A stretch of 50,510 bases of DNA from JACQAI01 sp035507915 (lineage in GTDB: Bacteria > Pseudomonadota > Alphaproteobacteria > Elsterales > Elsteraceae): NCBI GenBank assembly GCA_035507915.1, contig DATJNS010000358.1, forward strand, positions 1 to 50,510. The letters are read 5' to 3'. The notes beneath the pieces are model-generated. The model ran no database searches. It was not told where the DNA came from and worked only from the letters and a program-made list of their open reading frames with translations. The position numbers were made by a program, and so were the translations under genes. Every line of letters starts with the position of its first letter. Position 1 is the first letter of the stretch. This document shows, in pieces, positions 1 through 9,865 of this stretch.

Positions 1-1320
1 ATCGTCGGCGGCCTGCGCACGTGCCTCGAGCGCGCGACCGGCCGCTACGTGCTGCCGCTCGACTCCGACGACCGGCTCGACCCCGACGCGCTGCGCATTC
101 TCGCGTGGCACATAACGCGCCACGATCATCCGGCGCTGCTCTACACCGACGAGGACAAGCTCTACGACGACGTGTTCTGCTATCCCTACTTCAAGCCGGA
201 CTGGGATCCGGTGCTGTTCGCCAATTCCTGCTACATCGCGCACCTGACCGCGCTCGACCGCGCGCGCGCGCTTGCGCTCGGCGTCTACGGCGATGCGGCC
301 TACGAGGGTTGCCACGACTGGGACAGTTTTGTGCGCTTCGCACAGGCGGGCGCGACACCCGTGCACGTGGCCGAGGTGGTCTATTCGTGGCGCATGCACG
401 CCGGCTCGACCAGCGGCAACATCCGCGCCAAGGACTACATCTACGCCTCCCAGCGCGCGCTGCAGCAACGGCTCGTCGCGGCGACGCCGCATCCCGAGCG
501 CTTCGCGATCGAGCTCAGCCCGCTGTTCCCCGGCAGCCCGAACTGGCGCATCCGCCGCCTGCCGGAGGTGCCGCGCCCGGTCGTCACGGTGGTGCTCGGC
601 GATCCCGACGGCGCCGCGCCGACGGCATGGCGCACCGGCTCGACGTACCCGGCGCAGCGTTGGACCGCGCTGCCGGCCGCCGCGCCGTTGGCGCTCGATG
701 CGCTGGCCGAGATCGCGCGCGCCGCCGCGCAGGACGACGCGCTGGTGCGCCTCGTCGCCGACACGGTCGCACCGCTGGCGCCCTGCGACGACGCCGCCGC
801 GTTGTGGGAGGCGGTCGGGCTGTTCGAGCGCTTCGCCGACGCCGCGATGGTGGGCGGCCGCATCGTCGACGCGCGCGGCCGCATCGTCGCCGCCGGCGCC
901 TATCTGGGGTTCGGCGCCGGCTGCGACTGTCCAGACGTCGGGCGCCCGCTCGACGATCCGGGCTACCAGGGCCAGATGTGGCAGCAGCGCTCGGTGAGCG
1001 CGGTCGCCGCCGAGCTCGCGGTGATCGATCCCGGGTTCCTCGTGGCGGCGATCGCCGCCTGCCGCGACGGCGCCGTCAGCCTGGCGGGCTTGGGCGCCTG
1101 GTGCGGCGCGCTGGCGCGGCGCAGCCGGCGGCGCGTCGTCTACACGCCATTCCTGACCGGTCGCGCCGCCGCCGGGCTTGCCGCGCCGAGCCGCGCCGAA
1201 AGCCGGCGCTGGCTCGAGCGCAACGCCGACGTGATCCCGGACACCGCGCTGCTCTCGCCGCGCCTGACGCGCACGGAGCCCGGCTACCGTCCAGCGCCGG
1301 AGGACGCGGCCGGGGTTTGA
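1..1320 (+). CDS. Glycosyltransferase family 2 protein, 5' truncated by window edge
   Basis: The open frame is already running at base 1, so the N-terminus lies outside the window; 439 residues are visible. The sequence has the GT2 (GT-A fold) signature DSDD near visible residues 21-24, YTDEDK near 48-53, then FKPDWDP, EGCHDWDSFVRF and VVYSWRMHAGST. This order is typical of transferases that add sugars to O-antigen, capsule or other surface glycans, and the acidic DSDD is the expected nucleotide-sugar/metal site. The C-terminal ~220 residues contain no motif I recognise. The donor and acceptor sugars cannot be deduced. The neighbouring surface-glycan genes fit a cell-envelope role. Confidence 0.85.
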   Translation: MVGGLRTCLERATGRYVLPLDSDDRLDPDALRILAWHITRHDHPALLYTDEDKLYDDVFCYPYFKPDWDPVLFANSCYIAHLTALDRARALALGVYGDAAYEGCHDWDSFVRFAQAGATPVHVAEVVYSWRMHAGSTSGNIRAKDYIYASQRALQQRLVAATPHPERFAIELSPLFPGSPNWRIRRLPEVPRPVVTVVLGDPDGAAPTAWRTGSTYPAQRWTALPAAAPLALDALAEIARAAAQDDALVRLVADTVAPLAPCDDAAALWEAVGLFERFADAAMVGGRIVDARGRIVAAGAYLGFGAGCDCPDVGRPLDDPGYQGQMWQQRSVSAVAAELAVIDPGFLVAAIAACRDGAVSLAGLGAWCGALARRSRRRVVYTPFLTGRAAAGLAAPSRAESRRWLERNADVIPDTALLSPRLTRTEPGYRPAPEDAAGV

Positions 1321-1380
1321 CTTTGGCGGCGCGAGCCCGAACACTCGCGACGGTCTCGATCCCGGGTCTGGAGGGGGCGC

Positions 1381-1668
1381 ATGCGGCGGATGGTTTGGCT
1401 GATGGGGCTGCTGGCGCTGCCGGTGGCCGGCTGCATCGAGTACGACGACGCCAACAATGCGCGCAGCGTCGCCTACCTGATCGACAACCAGGCGCAGATC
1501 CCCGACGCGCGCAGCAAAGCCAGCGCCGAGTGCCTCAAGTACAACCGGCAGGCCGGGCTCTACAACATCACCCAGTTCCAGCACGTGCTGGTGGTGTTCG
1601 ATTGTCGGCCGGCGGGCGACGTGCGCTTCGAGGTCAAGCCGATCGGGCCGACCGCGCCGGCCTCCTGA
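1381..1668 (+). CDS. Small putative lipoprotein (95 aa)
   Basis: The ATG start is followed by a short hydrophobic stretch and a lipobox-like LPVAGC ending at Cys18, so the mature protein is probably lipid-anchored in the periplasm or outer membrane. The mature part is about 78 residues, polar, with two further cysteines (near residues 52 and 71) that could form a disulfide. I do not recognise the family. It lies 60 bp after the glycosyltransferase and converges on the polysaccharide deacetylase gene. The lipobox and codon usage support a real gene; its function is unknown. Confidence 0.65.
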   Translation: MRRMVWLMGLLALPVAGCIEYDDANNARSVAYLIDNQAQIPDARSKASAECLKYNRQAGLYNITQFQHVLVVFDCRPAGDVRFEVKPIGPTAPAS

Positions 1669-1674
1669 GCCGTC

Positions 1675-2511
1675 TCAACGCGGCGCGTAGAGCGCCGCCA
1701 GGGCGGCGTGGCTGGTCAGCCACGCCTGCGGCTGCGCGCGCACCAGATCGAGCGCGGCGCCGAACTCGATCGCACCGAAGGGCCGGCCGAACACGTGGGC
1801 ATGCACCGTCACGTCGAGGCAGGCGGGCGCGTTGTGGGGCTGCGCCCAGCCGTCGAGCAGCCGGCGCAGCACGCCGGTGAAGACATCGGGCGCGTTGCCG
1901 TAGCGGATGTAGAGCGGCATGTCGTTCACCTCCATGGTGAACGGAATCGCGACGATGCGGCCGGCCGGCGTGTCGTGCAGGTAAGGCAGATCGCGGTCGG
2001 CGTAGTCGCAGTGCCAGGTGAAGCCGGCGCGCACCAGAAGCTCGGCGGTGTGCGGGCTCGGCGTCACGCGCGGGCTGATCCACCCTCGCGGCCGCGCCCC
2101 GGTCGCGCCATCGATCAACGCGACGCAGCGCGCGATGTCGCGCGCCTCTTCCTCGCGCTCCTGATAGACCGGCACGATGTTCTGGCCGTAGGCGTGGCCG
2201 CCGATCGCGTGGCCGTCCGACGCGATGCGGCGCATCAGGTCGGGATGGCGCTCGGCGACGATGCCGCTGACATAGACCGTCGCGGTCACGCGCCGGTCGG
2301 CCAACAGATCGAGCAGGCGCCACATGCCGGTCTTCGGTCCGTATTCGGCCCACGAGCGCGCCTGCAGGTCCGGATAGCCGGGCTTGAGCGGGTTGCCCAT
2401 CGGTCCGATGCCGGGCGCGCTGTCGTCGGTCCAGCCCTCGAGCATGACGTTGACCGAGACCGCGAGCGAGCGGTCCGCCGGCCAACCGGACGGCAGCGCG
2501 GTGTCGCGCAT
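1675..2511 (-). CDS. Polysaccharide deacetylase family protein
   Basis: A 278-residue protein of the NodB-homology/polysaccharide deacetylase superfamily (PuuE/HpiU-like subgroup rather than classic chitin deacetylase). Visible features are a central segment TATVYVSGIVAERHPDLM typical of the barrel, DGHAIGGHAYGQN (metal-site His and Asp region), the RGWISPR segment, and a late VHAHVFGRP containing the usual C-terminal His. The start is fixed by a strong GGAGGAG ribosome-binding site about 8 bp before the ATG at 2511. Members hydrolyse C-N bonds in N-acetylated sugars or in purine-like compounds; the substrate cannot be chosen from sequence. It is divergently transcribed from apt, with 129 bp between them. 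Confidence 0.8.
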   Translation of the reverse strand: MRDTALPSGWPADRSLAVSVNVMLEGWTDDSAPGIGPMGNPLKPGYPDLQARSWAEYGPKTGMWRLLDLLADRRVTATVYVSGIVAERHPDLMRRIASDGHAIGGHAYGQNIVPVYQEREEEARDIARCVALIDGATGARPRGWISPRVTPSPHTAELLVRAGFTWHCDYADRDLPYLHDTPAGRIVAIPFTMEVNDMPLYIRYGNAPDVFTGVLRRLLDGWAQPHNAPACLDVTVHAHVFGRPFGAIEFGAALDLVRAQPQAWLTSHAALAALYAPR

Positions 2512-2580
2512 GGCAAAGCTCCTCCAAGCCGCGATGACCGTAGCGTTGGCCCGGAGAATGCACAATCGAGGGGGATGGCC

Positions 2581-2586
2581 TAGACT
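2581..2586 (+). promoter_or_regulatory. Possible -10 box for apt
   Basis: TAGACT lies 54 bp before the GTG start of apt. TGCACA 16 bp upstream of it is a weak -35 match. This is a sequence match only. Confidence 0.3.
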
Positions 2587-2640
2587 GCCGGCCGCCCGCG
2601 GACCGGGATCCAGTGCCAAGACGCGACCAGGGGGCTGACG

Positions 2641-3156
2641 GTGGACCTCAAGCAACACATCAGGAGCATTCCGGATTTTCCCAAGCCCGGAATCCTGTTC
2701 TACGACATCTCGACCCTGCTCGCGCACGCCGACGCCTGGCAGCACACCGTGCATCTGTTGGCCGACGCGATCGGCCCGCTCGAGCCCGATCTGCTGGTCG
2801 GCATCGAATCGCGCGGCTTCCTGGTGGCGGCGCCGCTCGCCCTCAAGCTCGGCAAGGGTTTCGTGATGGTGCGCAAGCGGGGCAAGCTGCCCGGCCGCAC
2901 GATCCGCCACACCTACGAGCTCGAGTACGGCACCGACACGATCGAGATCCAGGCCGACGCGGTCGAGAAGGGGCAGAAGGTCATCGTGCTCGACGATCTG
3001 CTCGCCACCGGCGGCACGCTCGCCGCCGCCGCGACCCTGCTGCGCAACGTCGGCGCCGACGTCAGGGGCGCCGCCTGCATCATCGAGCTGACGTTCCTCG
3101 GCGGCCGCCAGCGCCTCGACGTGCCCTTCACGTCGCTGGTCGCTTACGATTCGTAG
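2641..3156 (+). CDS. apt: Adenine phosphoribosyltransferase
   Basis: The 171-residue protein has the full length of bacterial Apt. It converts adenine and PRPP to AMP and pyrophosphate in the cytoplasm (purine salvage). The PRPP-binding motif VIVLDDLLATGGT is at residues 114-126, ESRGF at 56-60, and the N-terminal IRSIPDFPKPGILFYDI segment is characteristic of Apt. The GTG start is followed directly by the canonical N-terminus, so no earlier start is needed. The gene stands alone between the deacetylase (divergent) and waaA (convergent). The family assignment is very secure. Confidence 0.96.
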   Translation: MDLKQHIRSIPDFPKPGILFYDISTLLAHADAWQHTVHLLADAIGPLEPDLLVGIESRGFLVAAPLALKLGKGFVMVRKRGKLPGRTIRHTYELEYGTDTIEIQADAVEKGQKVIVLDDLLATGGTLAAAATLLRNVGADVRGAACIIELTFLGGRQRLDVPFTSLVAYDS

Positions 3157-3182
3157 CGCCGTGTCGTGGCCGAGGAGCGCCG

Positions 3183-4532
3183 CTATCGCGCGTCGAGCGC
3201 GCGCAGCGCGGGCTCGAGCTCGGCGGCGATGCGGCTGACGACGTCGGCCTCGGCGACGGCGTAGCGCAGCCCGGCGTCGGCGATCGCGCGGCGGCGTGGC
3301 GCGTCGCCGAGCAGACGGTCGATCGCATCGGCGAGGCCCGCCGCGTCGGCGACCGGCTCGGCGCCGCCCGCCGCGTCGAGCGCGGCGAACAGCTCGGCGA
3401 AATTGGCGACGTGCGGCCCGTGCACCAGCGCGCAGCCGAGCCGCGCCGCCTCGAGCGGATTGTGGCCGCCGATCGGCGCCAGGCTGCCGCCGACGAACGC
3501 GAGGTCGGCCAGCCGGTACCACAGCCCGAGCTCGCCCAGCGTGTCGGCGACGTAGACGCCGTCGCCCGCCGGCAGATCGTCGCCCGCGGAGCGCAGCGCC
3601 ACGACGGTATTTGAACCAGCGGACGCGGCGCGGATCTCGTCGCGAATCGCGGCGCCGCGCGCCGGGTGGCGCGGCACGATCACGGTCACGAGGCCGCGAT
3701 GGCGGAGCGCGAGCCGGCGATGGACCGACGCGACGATCGCCTCCTCGCCCGGATGGGTGCTGGCGGCGAGCCAGAGCGCCCGGCCGGCGGCGCGCGCGCG
3801 CAGGCGCTCGAGCGCCGCCGGCTCGTGGGGCAACGGCGCCGCCGCCCGCTTCAAATTGCCGACGCAGCCGACCGCACGGCCGGCGAGGTCGCCGAGCCGT
3901 GCGGCGTCGGCCGCGCTCTGGCCGAGCAGCACCGCAAAGCCCGCCAGCACGCTGCGCGCCACCGGGCGCGCCCAGCGCCAGCGCGCGTGGCTCGCCGCGG
4001 AAAGGCGGCCGTTGATCAGCATCAGGGGCGCGCCGCGGCGGGCGGCCCGCGACAGCAGGGTCGGCCACAACTCGGATTCGAGCCACAGGATCGCGTCGGG
4101 ACGCCAGTGGTCGAGGAAGCGGCGCGCCGGCCCGGGCAGGTCGACCGGCACGAACTGGTGGAACGCTCCGGCGGGCAGGCGCTCGGCGAGCAGCGCCGCC
4201 GACGTGACGGTGCCGGTGGTCACCAGCACGGCGACGCGCGGATGGCGCGCGCGCAGCCAGGCGATCAGCGGCAGCGCCGACAGCGCCTCGCCGACGCTGG
4301 CGCCGTGCAGCCACACGAGCGGGCCGACGGGCCGCGCGAGGCTCGGCCGGCCGAAGCGCTCGGGCCAGCGCTCGGGATGCTCCTTGCCGCGGCGGCGCCG
4401 GCGCGTCAGGTGACGGGCGATCAGCGGCGTGGCGAGCGTGCCCGCCAGCGCGTAGAGGGCGATCGCGGCGCGACCGAGCGGCGATCCGGGAAGCGGCGCG
4501 CGCGGCGCGTCCGGCAGCGCCGCGGTGCTCAA
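3183..4532 (-). CDS. waaA: 3-deoxy-D-manno-octulosonic acid (Kdo) transferase
   Basis: A 449-residue GT30 enzyme that transfers Kdo from CMP-Kdo to lipid A precursor at the inner membrane. An N-terminal hydrophobic anchor (about residues 20-40) is followed by basic RRRRRGKEHPERWPERFG and HGASVGE (residues 76-82), whose Glu is the proposed catalytic base. The C-terminal domain carries GGSLAPIGGHNPLEAA, the family hallmark that binds CMP-Kdo. I place the start at a TTG (4532) whose last two bases are the first two of the upstream fcl stop (TTGA overlap); no ATG or GTG fits the conserved N-terminus. This tight coupling to gmd-fcl suggests one surface-glycan operon, gmd-fcl-waaA. Synonym kdtA. 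Confidence 0.92.
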   Translation of the reverse strand: MSTAALPDAPRAPLPGSPLGRAAIALYALAGTLATPLIARHLTRRRRRGKEHPERWPERFGRPSLARPVGPLVWLHGASVGEALSALPLIAWLRARHPRVAVLVTTGTVTSAALLAERLPAGAFHQFVPVDLPGPARRFLDHWRPDAILWLESELWPTLLSRAARRGAPLMLINGRLSAASHARWRWARPVARSVLAGFAVLLGQSAADAARLGDLAGRAVGCVGNLKRAAAPLPHEPAALERLRARAAGRALWLAASTHPGEEAIVASVHRRLALRHRGLVTVIVPRHPARGAAIRDEIRAASAGSNTVVALRSAGDDLPAGDGVYVADTLGELGLWYRLADLAFVGGSLAPIGGHNPLEAARLGCALVHGPHVANFAELFAALDAAGGAEPVADAAGLADAIDRLLGDAPRRRAIADAGLRYAVAEADVVSRIAAELEPALRALDAR

Positions 4533-5465
4533 GCCGAGCGGGCGTGGACGGCGCCGGCGAGGTAGCTCCGGTAGGTCGAGGCGATGCCCTGCTCCAGGCC
4601 GATGCGCGCGCGCCAGCCCAGCGCATGCAGCCTGGTGACGTCGAGGAGCTTGCGCGGCGTGCCGTCGGGCTTCGAGGTGTCGAATACGATCTCGCCGCGG
4701 AAGCCGACCACGCCGGCGATGATGCGCGCGAGGTCGCCGACCGAGACGTCGTCGCCGACCCCGACATTGACGATGCCGTCGCCGTCGTAGGTGCGCATCA
4801 GGTAGACGCAGGCATCCGCGAGATCGTCGACGTGGAGGAACTCGCGGCGCGGCTTGCCGGTGCCCCACACGACGACCGACGGTGCGGCGGCGAGCTTCGC
4901 CTCGTGGAACTTGCGGATCAGCGCCGGCAGCACGTGGCTGGTCGCGAGATCGTAGTTGTCGCCCGGTCCGTAGAGATTGGTCGGCATCAAGGAGATGCCC
5001 TTGAAGCCGTACTGCCGGCGATAGGCGTCGACCATCTCGATGCCGGCGATCTTGGCGATCGCGTAGGGCTGGTTGGTCGGCTCGAGCAGGCCGGTCAGCA
5101 GGTACTCCTCCTTGATCGGCTGCGGCGCCATCTGCGGATAGATGCACGACGAGCCGAGGAACATGAACTTCGTCGTGCCGTGCCGGTGGGCGTTGTCGAT
5201 CAGGTTGACCTGGATCAGCAGGTTCTCGCGGATGAAGTCGCCACGGAACGTGTTGTTGGCGTTGATGCCGCCGACCCGCGCCGCGGCGTCGAACACGTAT
5301 TCCGGCCGCTCCTTGGCGAAAAACGCGTCGACCGCCCGGCCGTCCATCAGGTCGAGCGCGCTGCGCGGCGGCACGAGGAGGTTGGTGAAGCCCTCCGCCT
5401 CCAGACGCCGGACGATCGCGCTGCCGACCAGGCCGCGCGCGCCGGCGACCAGGACGCGCGCCGTC

Positions 5466-5473
<8 letters not shown>
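4529..5473 (-). CDS. fcl: GDP-L-fucose synthase
   Basis: The 314-residue extended SDR enzyme performs the last step of GDP-L-fucose synthesis: 3,5-epimerisation and NADPH reduction of GDP-4-keto-6-deoxy-D-mannose. It has the Rossmann GARGLVGSA at 11-19, RVGGI, GSSCIYPQ around 107-114 with the catalytic Ser, and Tyr137-x3-Lys141, plus the family-specific NQPYAIAKIAG. The start is GTG at 5473, overlapping the gmd stop by 8 bp, and the gene ends inside the waaA start, so all three are translationally coupled. Together with gmd and manC it would supply GDP-fucose for O-antigen or exopolysaccharide. The gene is also called wcaG. Confidence 0.95.
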
Positions 5474-6512
<1,039 letters not shown>

Positions 6513-6525
6513 CGATCCACCGTCA

Positions 6526-6539
6526 TGGCCGCGCGGCCA
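6526..6539. repeat. Perfect 14-bp palindrome in gmd leader
   Basis: TGGCCGCGCGGCCA is a perfect self-complementary sequence located between the putative gmd -10 box and its ATG. A further ATGGCCGCGG half-copy follows directly. It could be an operator or an RNA hairpin, but in such GC-rich DNA it could also arise by chance. Confidence 0.45.
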
Positions 6540-6549
6540 ATGGCCGCGG

Positions 6550-6578
6550 AGTATAGCGTCGGCGGGCTTGGAGGCCAG
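6550..6578 (-). promoter_or_regulatory. Putative sigma-70 promoter of gmd-fcl-waaA
   Basis: On the minus strand CTGGCC, 17 bp, then TATACT (five of six matches to the -10 consensus). It would start transcription about 30 nt upstream of the gmd ATG. The -35 match is weak (three of six). This is inferred from sequence only. Confidence 0.45.
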
Positions 6579-6730
6579 CATCTTAGGGGATGGGCCGGCC
6601 GGGCACCGCCAAGACTGTTGATCCCGGCAGGCTATCCGGGTAATCCCCAACGAATTCTTAGGCTTTACTCCCCGGCGCGGCGGCGCCCCAGGGCGGGACC
6701 GCCGGACGCGGGAACGTCAGAGCAGCTTCC

Positions 6731-7879
6731 ATGAGGGACTGGATCAACCGGCTGTGGCAGGAATGGATGAACCGGATCGCCCGGTACATCCTGCGCCAGC
6801 TCGCGCTCTCCACCGTGCTCGTGGTCGTCACCCTGACGGCGGCCATCTGGCTCACCCAGTCGCTGCGCTTCGTCGACTGGATCGTCAATCGCGGGCTGCC
6901 GCTGTCGACCTTCATCTACATCGCCGTCCTGGTGCTGCCCAGCTTCCTGGTCGTGATCCTGCCGATCGCGCTGTTCGCCGCCGTGCTGTTCACCTACAAC
7001 AAGATGCAATCGGACAGCGAGATCATCGTGCTGCGCGCGGTCGGCGTCGGGCCGGGGCAGCTGATGGCGCCCGCGTTGATGGTCGCGACCCTCGTCATGC
7101 TGGTCAGCTACGCGCTCAACCTCTACCTGCTGCCGCTGTCCTACCGCGGCTTCAAGGATCTGCAGGCCCAGATCCGCAGCAACTATTCGTCGGTGCTGCT
7201 GCAGGACGGCGTGTTCACCACGATCGACGAAGGCGTGACGATGTTCGTCCGCGAGCAGGGCCCGCGCGGCGAGCTGCTCGGCATCATGATCCACGACGGA
7301 CGCGTCAAGGACAAACCCGTCACCATGATCGCCGACCGCGGCGCGATCGTGAACACCGCCGAGGGCCCGCGCATCGTCATGGTCAACGGCAACCGCCAGG
7401 AGCTCGACGCGACCACCGGCAAGGTCTCGTTTTTGTTCTTCGACCGCTACACGGTCGAGCTCAGCCGCAGCTCGAAGGCCGCTGAGGCGGTGCGCTTCCG
7501 CGAGTCGACCGAACGCTTCATCGGCGAGCTCCTGGACCCGACCGACGTCGACGACCCGCGCGTCCGCGCGGCGTTGCGGGCGGACGGCCACCAGCGGCTC
7601 GCCAGCCCGCTCTATTCCTATACTTTCGTGCTGGTCGCGCTCGCCGCGCTGCTCTCCGGGGAGTTCTCGCGCCGCGGCCAGGCGATCCGCGTGATCGCGG
7701 CGGTCGCGGTCGTCGTCGCGATCCAGGCGCTCGGCATCGGGTTCGCCAACCTGTCGTCGAAGGTCCCGGCGCTGACCGTGCTGATCTACCTGAACACGAT
7801 CCTGCCCGCGGCGCTGGCGCTCTATTTCCTGTTCGGGCACCGCATCCTGCCGCGGCGCGCGGCCGGCGCGCCCGCCTAG
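6731..7879 (+). CDS. lptF: LPS export ABC transporter permease LptF
   Basis: The 382-residue YjgP/YjgQ-family inner-membrane protein of the Lpt machine, which extracts LPS and passes it to LptC/LptA. It has the expected layout: two to three N-terminal membrane helices (about residues 20-125), a periplasmic beta-jellyroll domain (about 135-275, containing LQDGVFTTIDEGVTMFVRE), and three C-terminal helices (about 285-375). The segment NKMQSDSEIIVLRAVG is the cytoplasmic coupling region contacting LptB. lptG follows 12 bp later. The upstream-gene order (LptF then LptG) matches other alphaproteobacteria. lptD is in the window but 6 kb away, not adjacent. Confidence 0.93.
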   Translation: MRDWINRLWQEWMNRIARYILRQLALSTVLVVVTLTAAIWLTQSLRFVDWIVNRGLPLSTFIYIAVLVLPSFLVVILPIALFAAVLFTYNKMQSDSEIIVLRAVGVGPGQLMAPALMVATLVMLVSYALNLYLLPLSYRGFKDLQAQIRSNYSSVLLQDGVFTTIDEGVTMFVREQGPRGELLGIMIHDGRVKDKPVTMIADRGAIVNTAEGPRIVMVNGNRQELDATTGKVSFLFFDRYTVELSRSSKAAEAVRFRESTERFIGELLDPTDVDDPRVRAALRADGHQRLASPLYSYTFVLVALAALLSGEFSRRGQAIRVIAAVAVVVAIQALGIGFANLSSKVPALTVLIYLNTILPAALALYFLFGHRILPRRAAGAPA

Positions 7880-7891
7880 CGAGGAACACCG

Positions 7892-8989
7892 GTGCGCCTC
7901 TCGCCCACCTTGTCGCGCTACATCGGCCGCCAGTTCCTGATCTGGTTCGGCGTGTTCTTCTCCGGGCTCATGTTCATCATCTTCGTGGCCGACGTGCTCG
8001 AGCTGTTGCGGCGCTCCGCCTCGAAACCCGACGTGACGATCGGCATCGTGCTCAAGATGGCGCTCTTCAAGCTGCCGCACACCGCGGAATCCCTGATGGC
8101 GTTCGCGATCCTGTTCGGCGGCATCATGGCGTTCTGGCGCCTGACGCGCAGCAACGAGCTGATCGTCGCCCGTGCGGTCGGCGTCAGCGTCTGGCAGTTC
8201 ATGGCGCCTGCGGTGATCGCCGCGGTTCTGCTGGGCGTCGTCAAGGTCACCGTCTTCAATCCGATCGCGGCCGCGATGCTGGCGCGCTACGAGCAGCTCG
8301 AAGCCAAGACGCTGCACGGACAGATCGACCAGCTGACGATCGCGCCGACCGGGCTGTGGCTGCGCCAGGGCAGTCCCGATGGCGGCGAGGCGATCATTCA
8401 CGCCGACAAGGCGATCGGCAGCGTGGCCCAGCTGCAGCGCGTCACCGTGCTGCTCTTCAAGCCGGACAACAGCTTCGAGACCCGGCTGGACGCCACGTCG
8501 GCGCGGCTCGAGCCCGGCCACTGGATGCTCGAGGACACGTTTTCCGCGACCGCCGGGCAGCCGTCGGCGAAGATCGGCGAGTATTCGCTGCCCACCCAAT
8601 TCACGGTCGATAAGATCCAGGAGAGCTTCGCCCGTCCGGAGACGATGTCGTTCTGGGCGCTGCCCGGCTTCATCGATCTGCTGCAGCGCGCCGGCTTCTC
8701 GGCGATCCGCCACCGCCTCTATCTGCAGTCGTTGCTCGCCGGCCCGCTGCTCTTGAGCGCCATGATCCTGATCGCCGCGACCTTCTCGCTCAGGCCGGCG
8801 CGCCGCGGCGGCGTCGGCACCATGCTGGGCCTCGGCGTGGGCACCGGCTTCCTGCTTTATTTCGTCTCCGATCTCGTCTTCGCGTTGGGCCTGTCGGCGC
8901 GCATCCCGGTGGTGCTGGCCGCCTGGGCACCGGCCCTGATCTCGACGCTGCTCGGCTTCGCCATGCTGCTCCACCTGGAAGATGGCTGA
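7892..8989 (+). CDS. lptG: LPS export ABC transporter permease LptG
   Basis: A 365-residue partner of LptF with the same six-helix plus periplasmic jellyroll design. The N-terminal LSRYIGRQFLIWFGVFFSG helix, the coupling region FWRLTRSNELIVARAVGVS (around residues 82-100) and the C-terminal helices ending in LLGFAMLLHL identify it. The start is GTG at 7892, 12 bp behind lptF, consistent with co-translation. LptF and LptG form the transmembrane heterodimer with the LptB ATPase (not in this window). The order lptF-lptG and the stronger LptG-like sequence at the coupling helix support this pairwise naming. Confidence 0.92.
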   Translation: MRLSPTLSRYIGRQFLIWFGVFFSGLMFIIFVADVLELLRRSASKPDVTIGIVLKMALFKLPHTAESLMAFAILFGGIMAFWRLTRSNELIVARAVGVSVWQFMAPAVIAAVLLGVVKVTVFNPIAAAMLARYEQLEAKTLHGQIDQLTIAPTGLWLRQGSPDGGEAIIHADKAIGSVAQLQRVTVLLFKPDNSFETRLDATSARLEPGHWMLEDTFSATAGQPSAKIGEYSLPTQFTVDKIQESFARPETMSFWALPGFIDLLQRAGFSAIRHRLYLQSLLAGPLLLSAMILIAATFSLRPARRGGVGTMLGLGVGTGFLLYFVSDLVFALGLSARIPVVLAAWAPALISTLLGFAMLLHLEDG

Positions 8990-9065
8990 GACGCACGCCT
9001 GAGCCGGCCGGTCACCCGCCGCCTCGCCGATGCCGGAGAGTGCGTTCGGCGGCTGCGGTTTCGCC

Positions 9066-9071
9066 TATAAT
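9066..9071 (+). promoter_or_regulatory. Consensus TATAAT -10 box
   Basis: A perfect TATAAT occurs 39 bp before the ATG of the DUF1194 gene in a very GC-rich surrounding. No convincing -35 hexamer is visible 16-18 bp upstream. If used, it makes a transcript that begins after the alternative ATG at 9030 and so supports the 9111 start. Confidence 0.4.
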
Positions 9072-9110
9072 GGCGGCGGCCTTGTGCCGCGGCTGGGGGC
9101 GCCTGACGGG

Positions 9111-9860
9111 ATGCGGCGGCGGACCATCGTCAAAGCGCTGATCGCGAGCCTCGCGCTGATGGGGATCGATGCGTTCGCGCACGCCGGCGAGCCGGTCGAC
9201 GTCGCACTCGTGCTCGCCGTCGACGTCTCGCGCAGCATCGACGACAAGGAGTTCGATCTTCAGCGCAAGGGCTACGCCGCCGCGCTCACCAATCCGCGCG
9301 TGCTGCAGGCGATCCACTCCGGCCCGTTGCGCGCCATCGCGGTCGCGTACGTGGAATGGTCGAGCGACGAGGAGCAGAAGACGGTAGTCGACTGGACCGT
9401 GATCAAGGACGGCGAAGTCGCCGCGAGCGTCGCGCAAGCGATCCTGGCCGCACCGCGCGCCTATTCCAGCCGCACCTCGATCAGCGGGGCGATCGACCAC
9501 GCGATGCACGAGCTGGCGCGCAGCGGCGTCGAGGCGACCCGGCGCATCATCGACGTCTCGGGCGACGGCACCAACAACTCGGGCCTGCCGCCCCAGGTGG
9601 CGCGCGACGCCGCGGTCGGCGACGGCATCACGATCAACGGGCTCGCGATCATCAACGAGCGTCCGGAAGGCGTGTTCGCCCAATATCACGTGCGGCCGCC
9701 GGGAGGGCTGCCGGAGTATTACCGGCAGAATGTGATCGGCGGACCGGGCAGCTTTCTGCTCCAGGTCGAAGGATTCGGGACGTTCGCCGACGCCATCACG
9801 CAGAAGCTGATCTCCGAGATCGCCGGCCTGCCGCCACCCGCGCGCTACGCCGGGCGCTAG
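9111..9860 (+). CDS. DUF1194 domain-containing secreted von Willebrand A protein
   Basis: I start the protein at ATG 9111 because it yields a proper signal peptide (MRRRTIVKALIASLALMG..AHAG); the longer frame from 9030 adds a non-signal-like tail. The mature protein (about 225 residues) is a single VWA-like domain with DVSRSID near residues 41-47, a MIDAS-type DxSxS metal site, and IDVSGDGTNNSG further on. DUF1194 proteins are widespread in alphaproteobacteria and their role is not established; a metal-dependent adhesion or binding role in the periplasm is inferred from the fold. The next gene begins 5 bp after its stop and encodes a putative outer-membrane barrel. Confidence 0.85.
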   Translation: MRRRTIVKALIASLALMGIDAFAHAGEPVDVALVLAVDVSRSIDDKEFDLQRKGYAAALTNPRVLQAIHSGPLRAIAVAYVEWSSDEEQKTVVDWTVIKDGEVAASVAQAILAAPRAYSSRTSISGAIDHAMHELARSGVEATRRIIDVSGDGTNNSGLPPQVARDAAVGDGITINGLAIINERPEGVFAQYHVRPPGGLPEYYRQNVIGGPGSFLLQVEGFGTFADAITQKLISEIAGLPPPARYAGR

Positions 9861-9865
9861 CGGCC

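Noticed and set aside
21..1880. Long open frames on other phases and opposite strands over known genes (for example 44339-46651 minus, 31986-34670 plus)
   Set aside because: They are Arg/Ala-rich shadows caused by high G+C third positions, without motifs or ribosome-binding sites.
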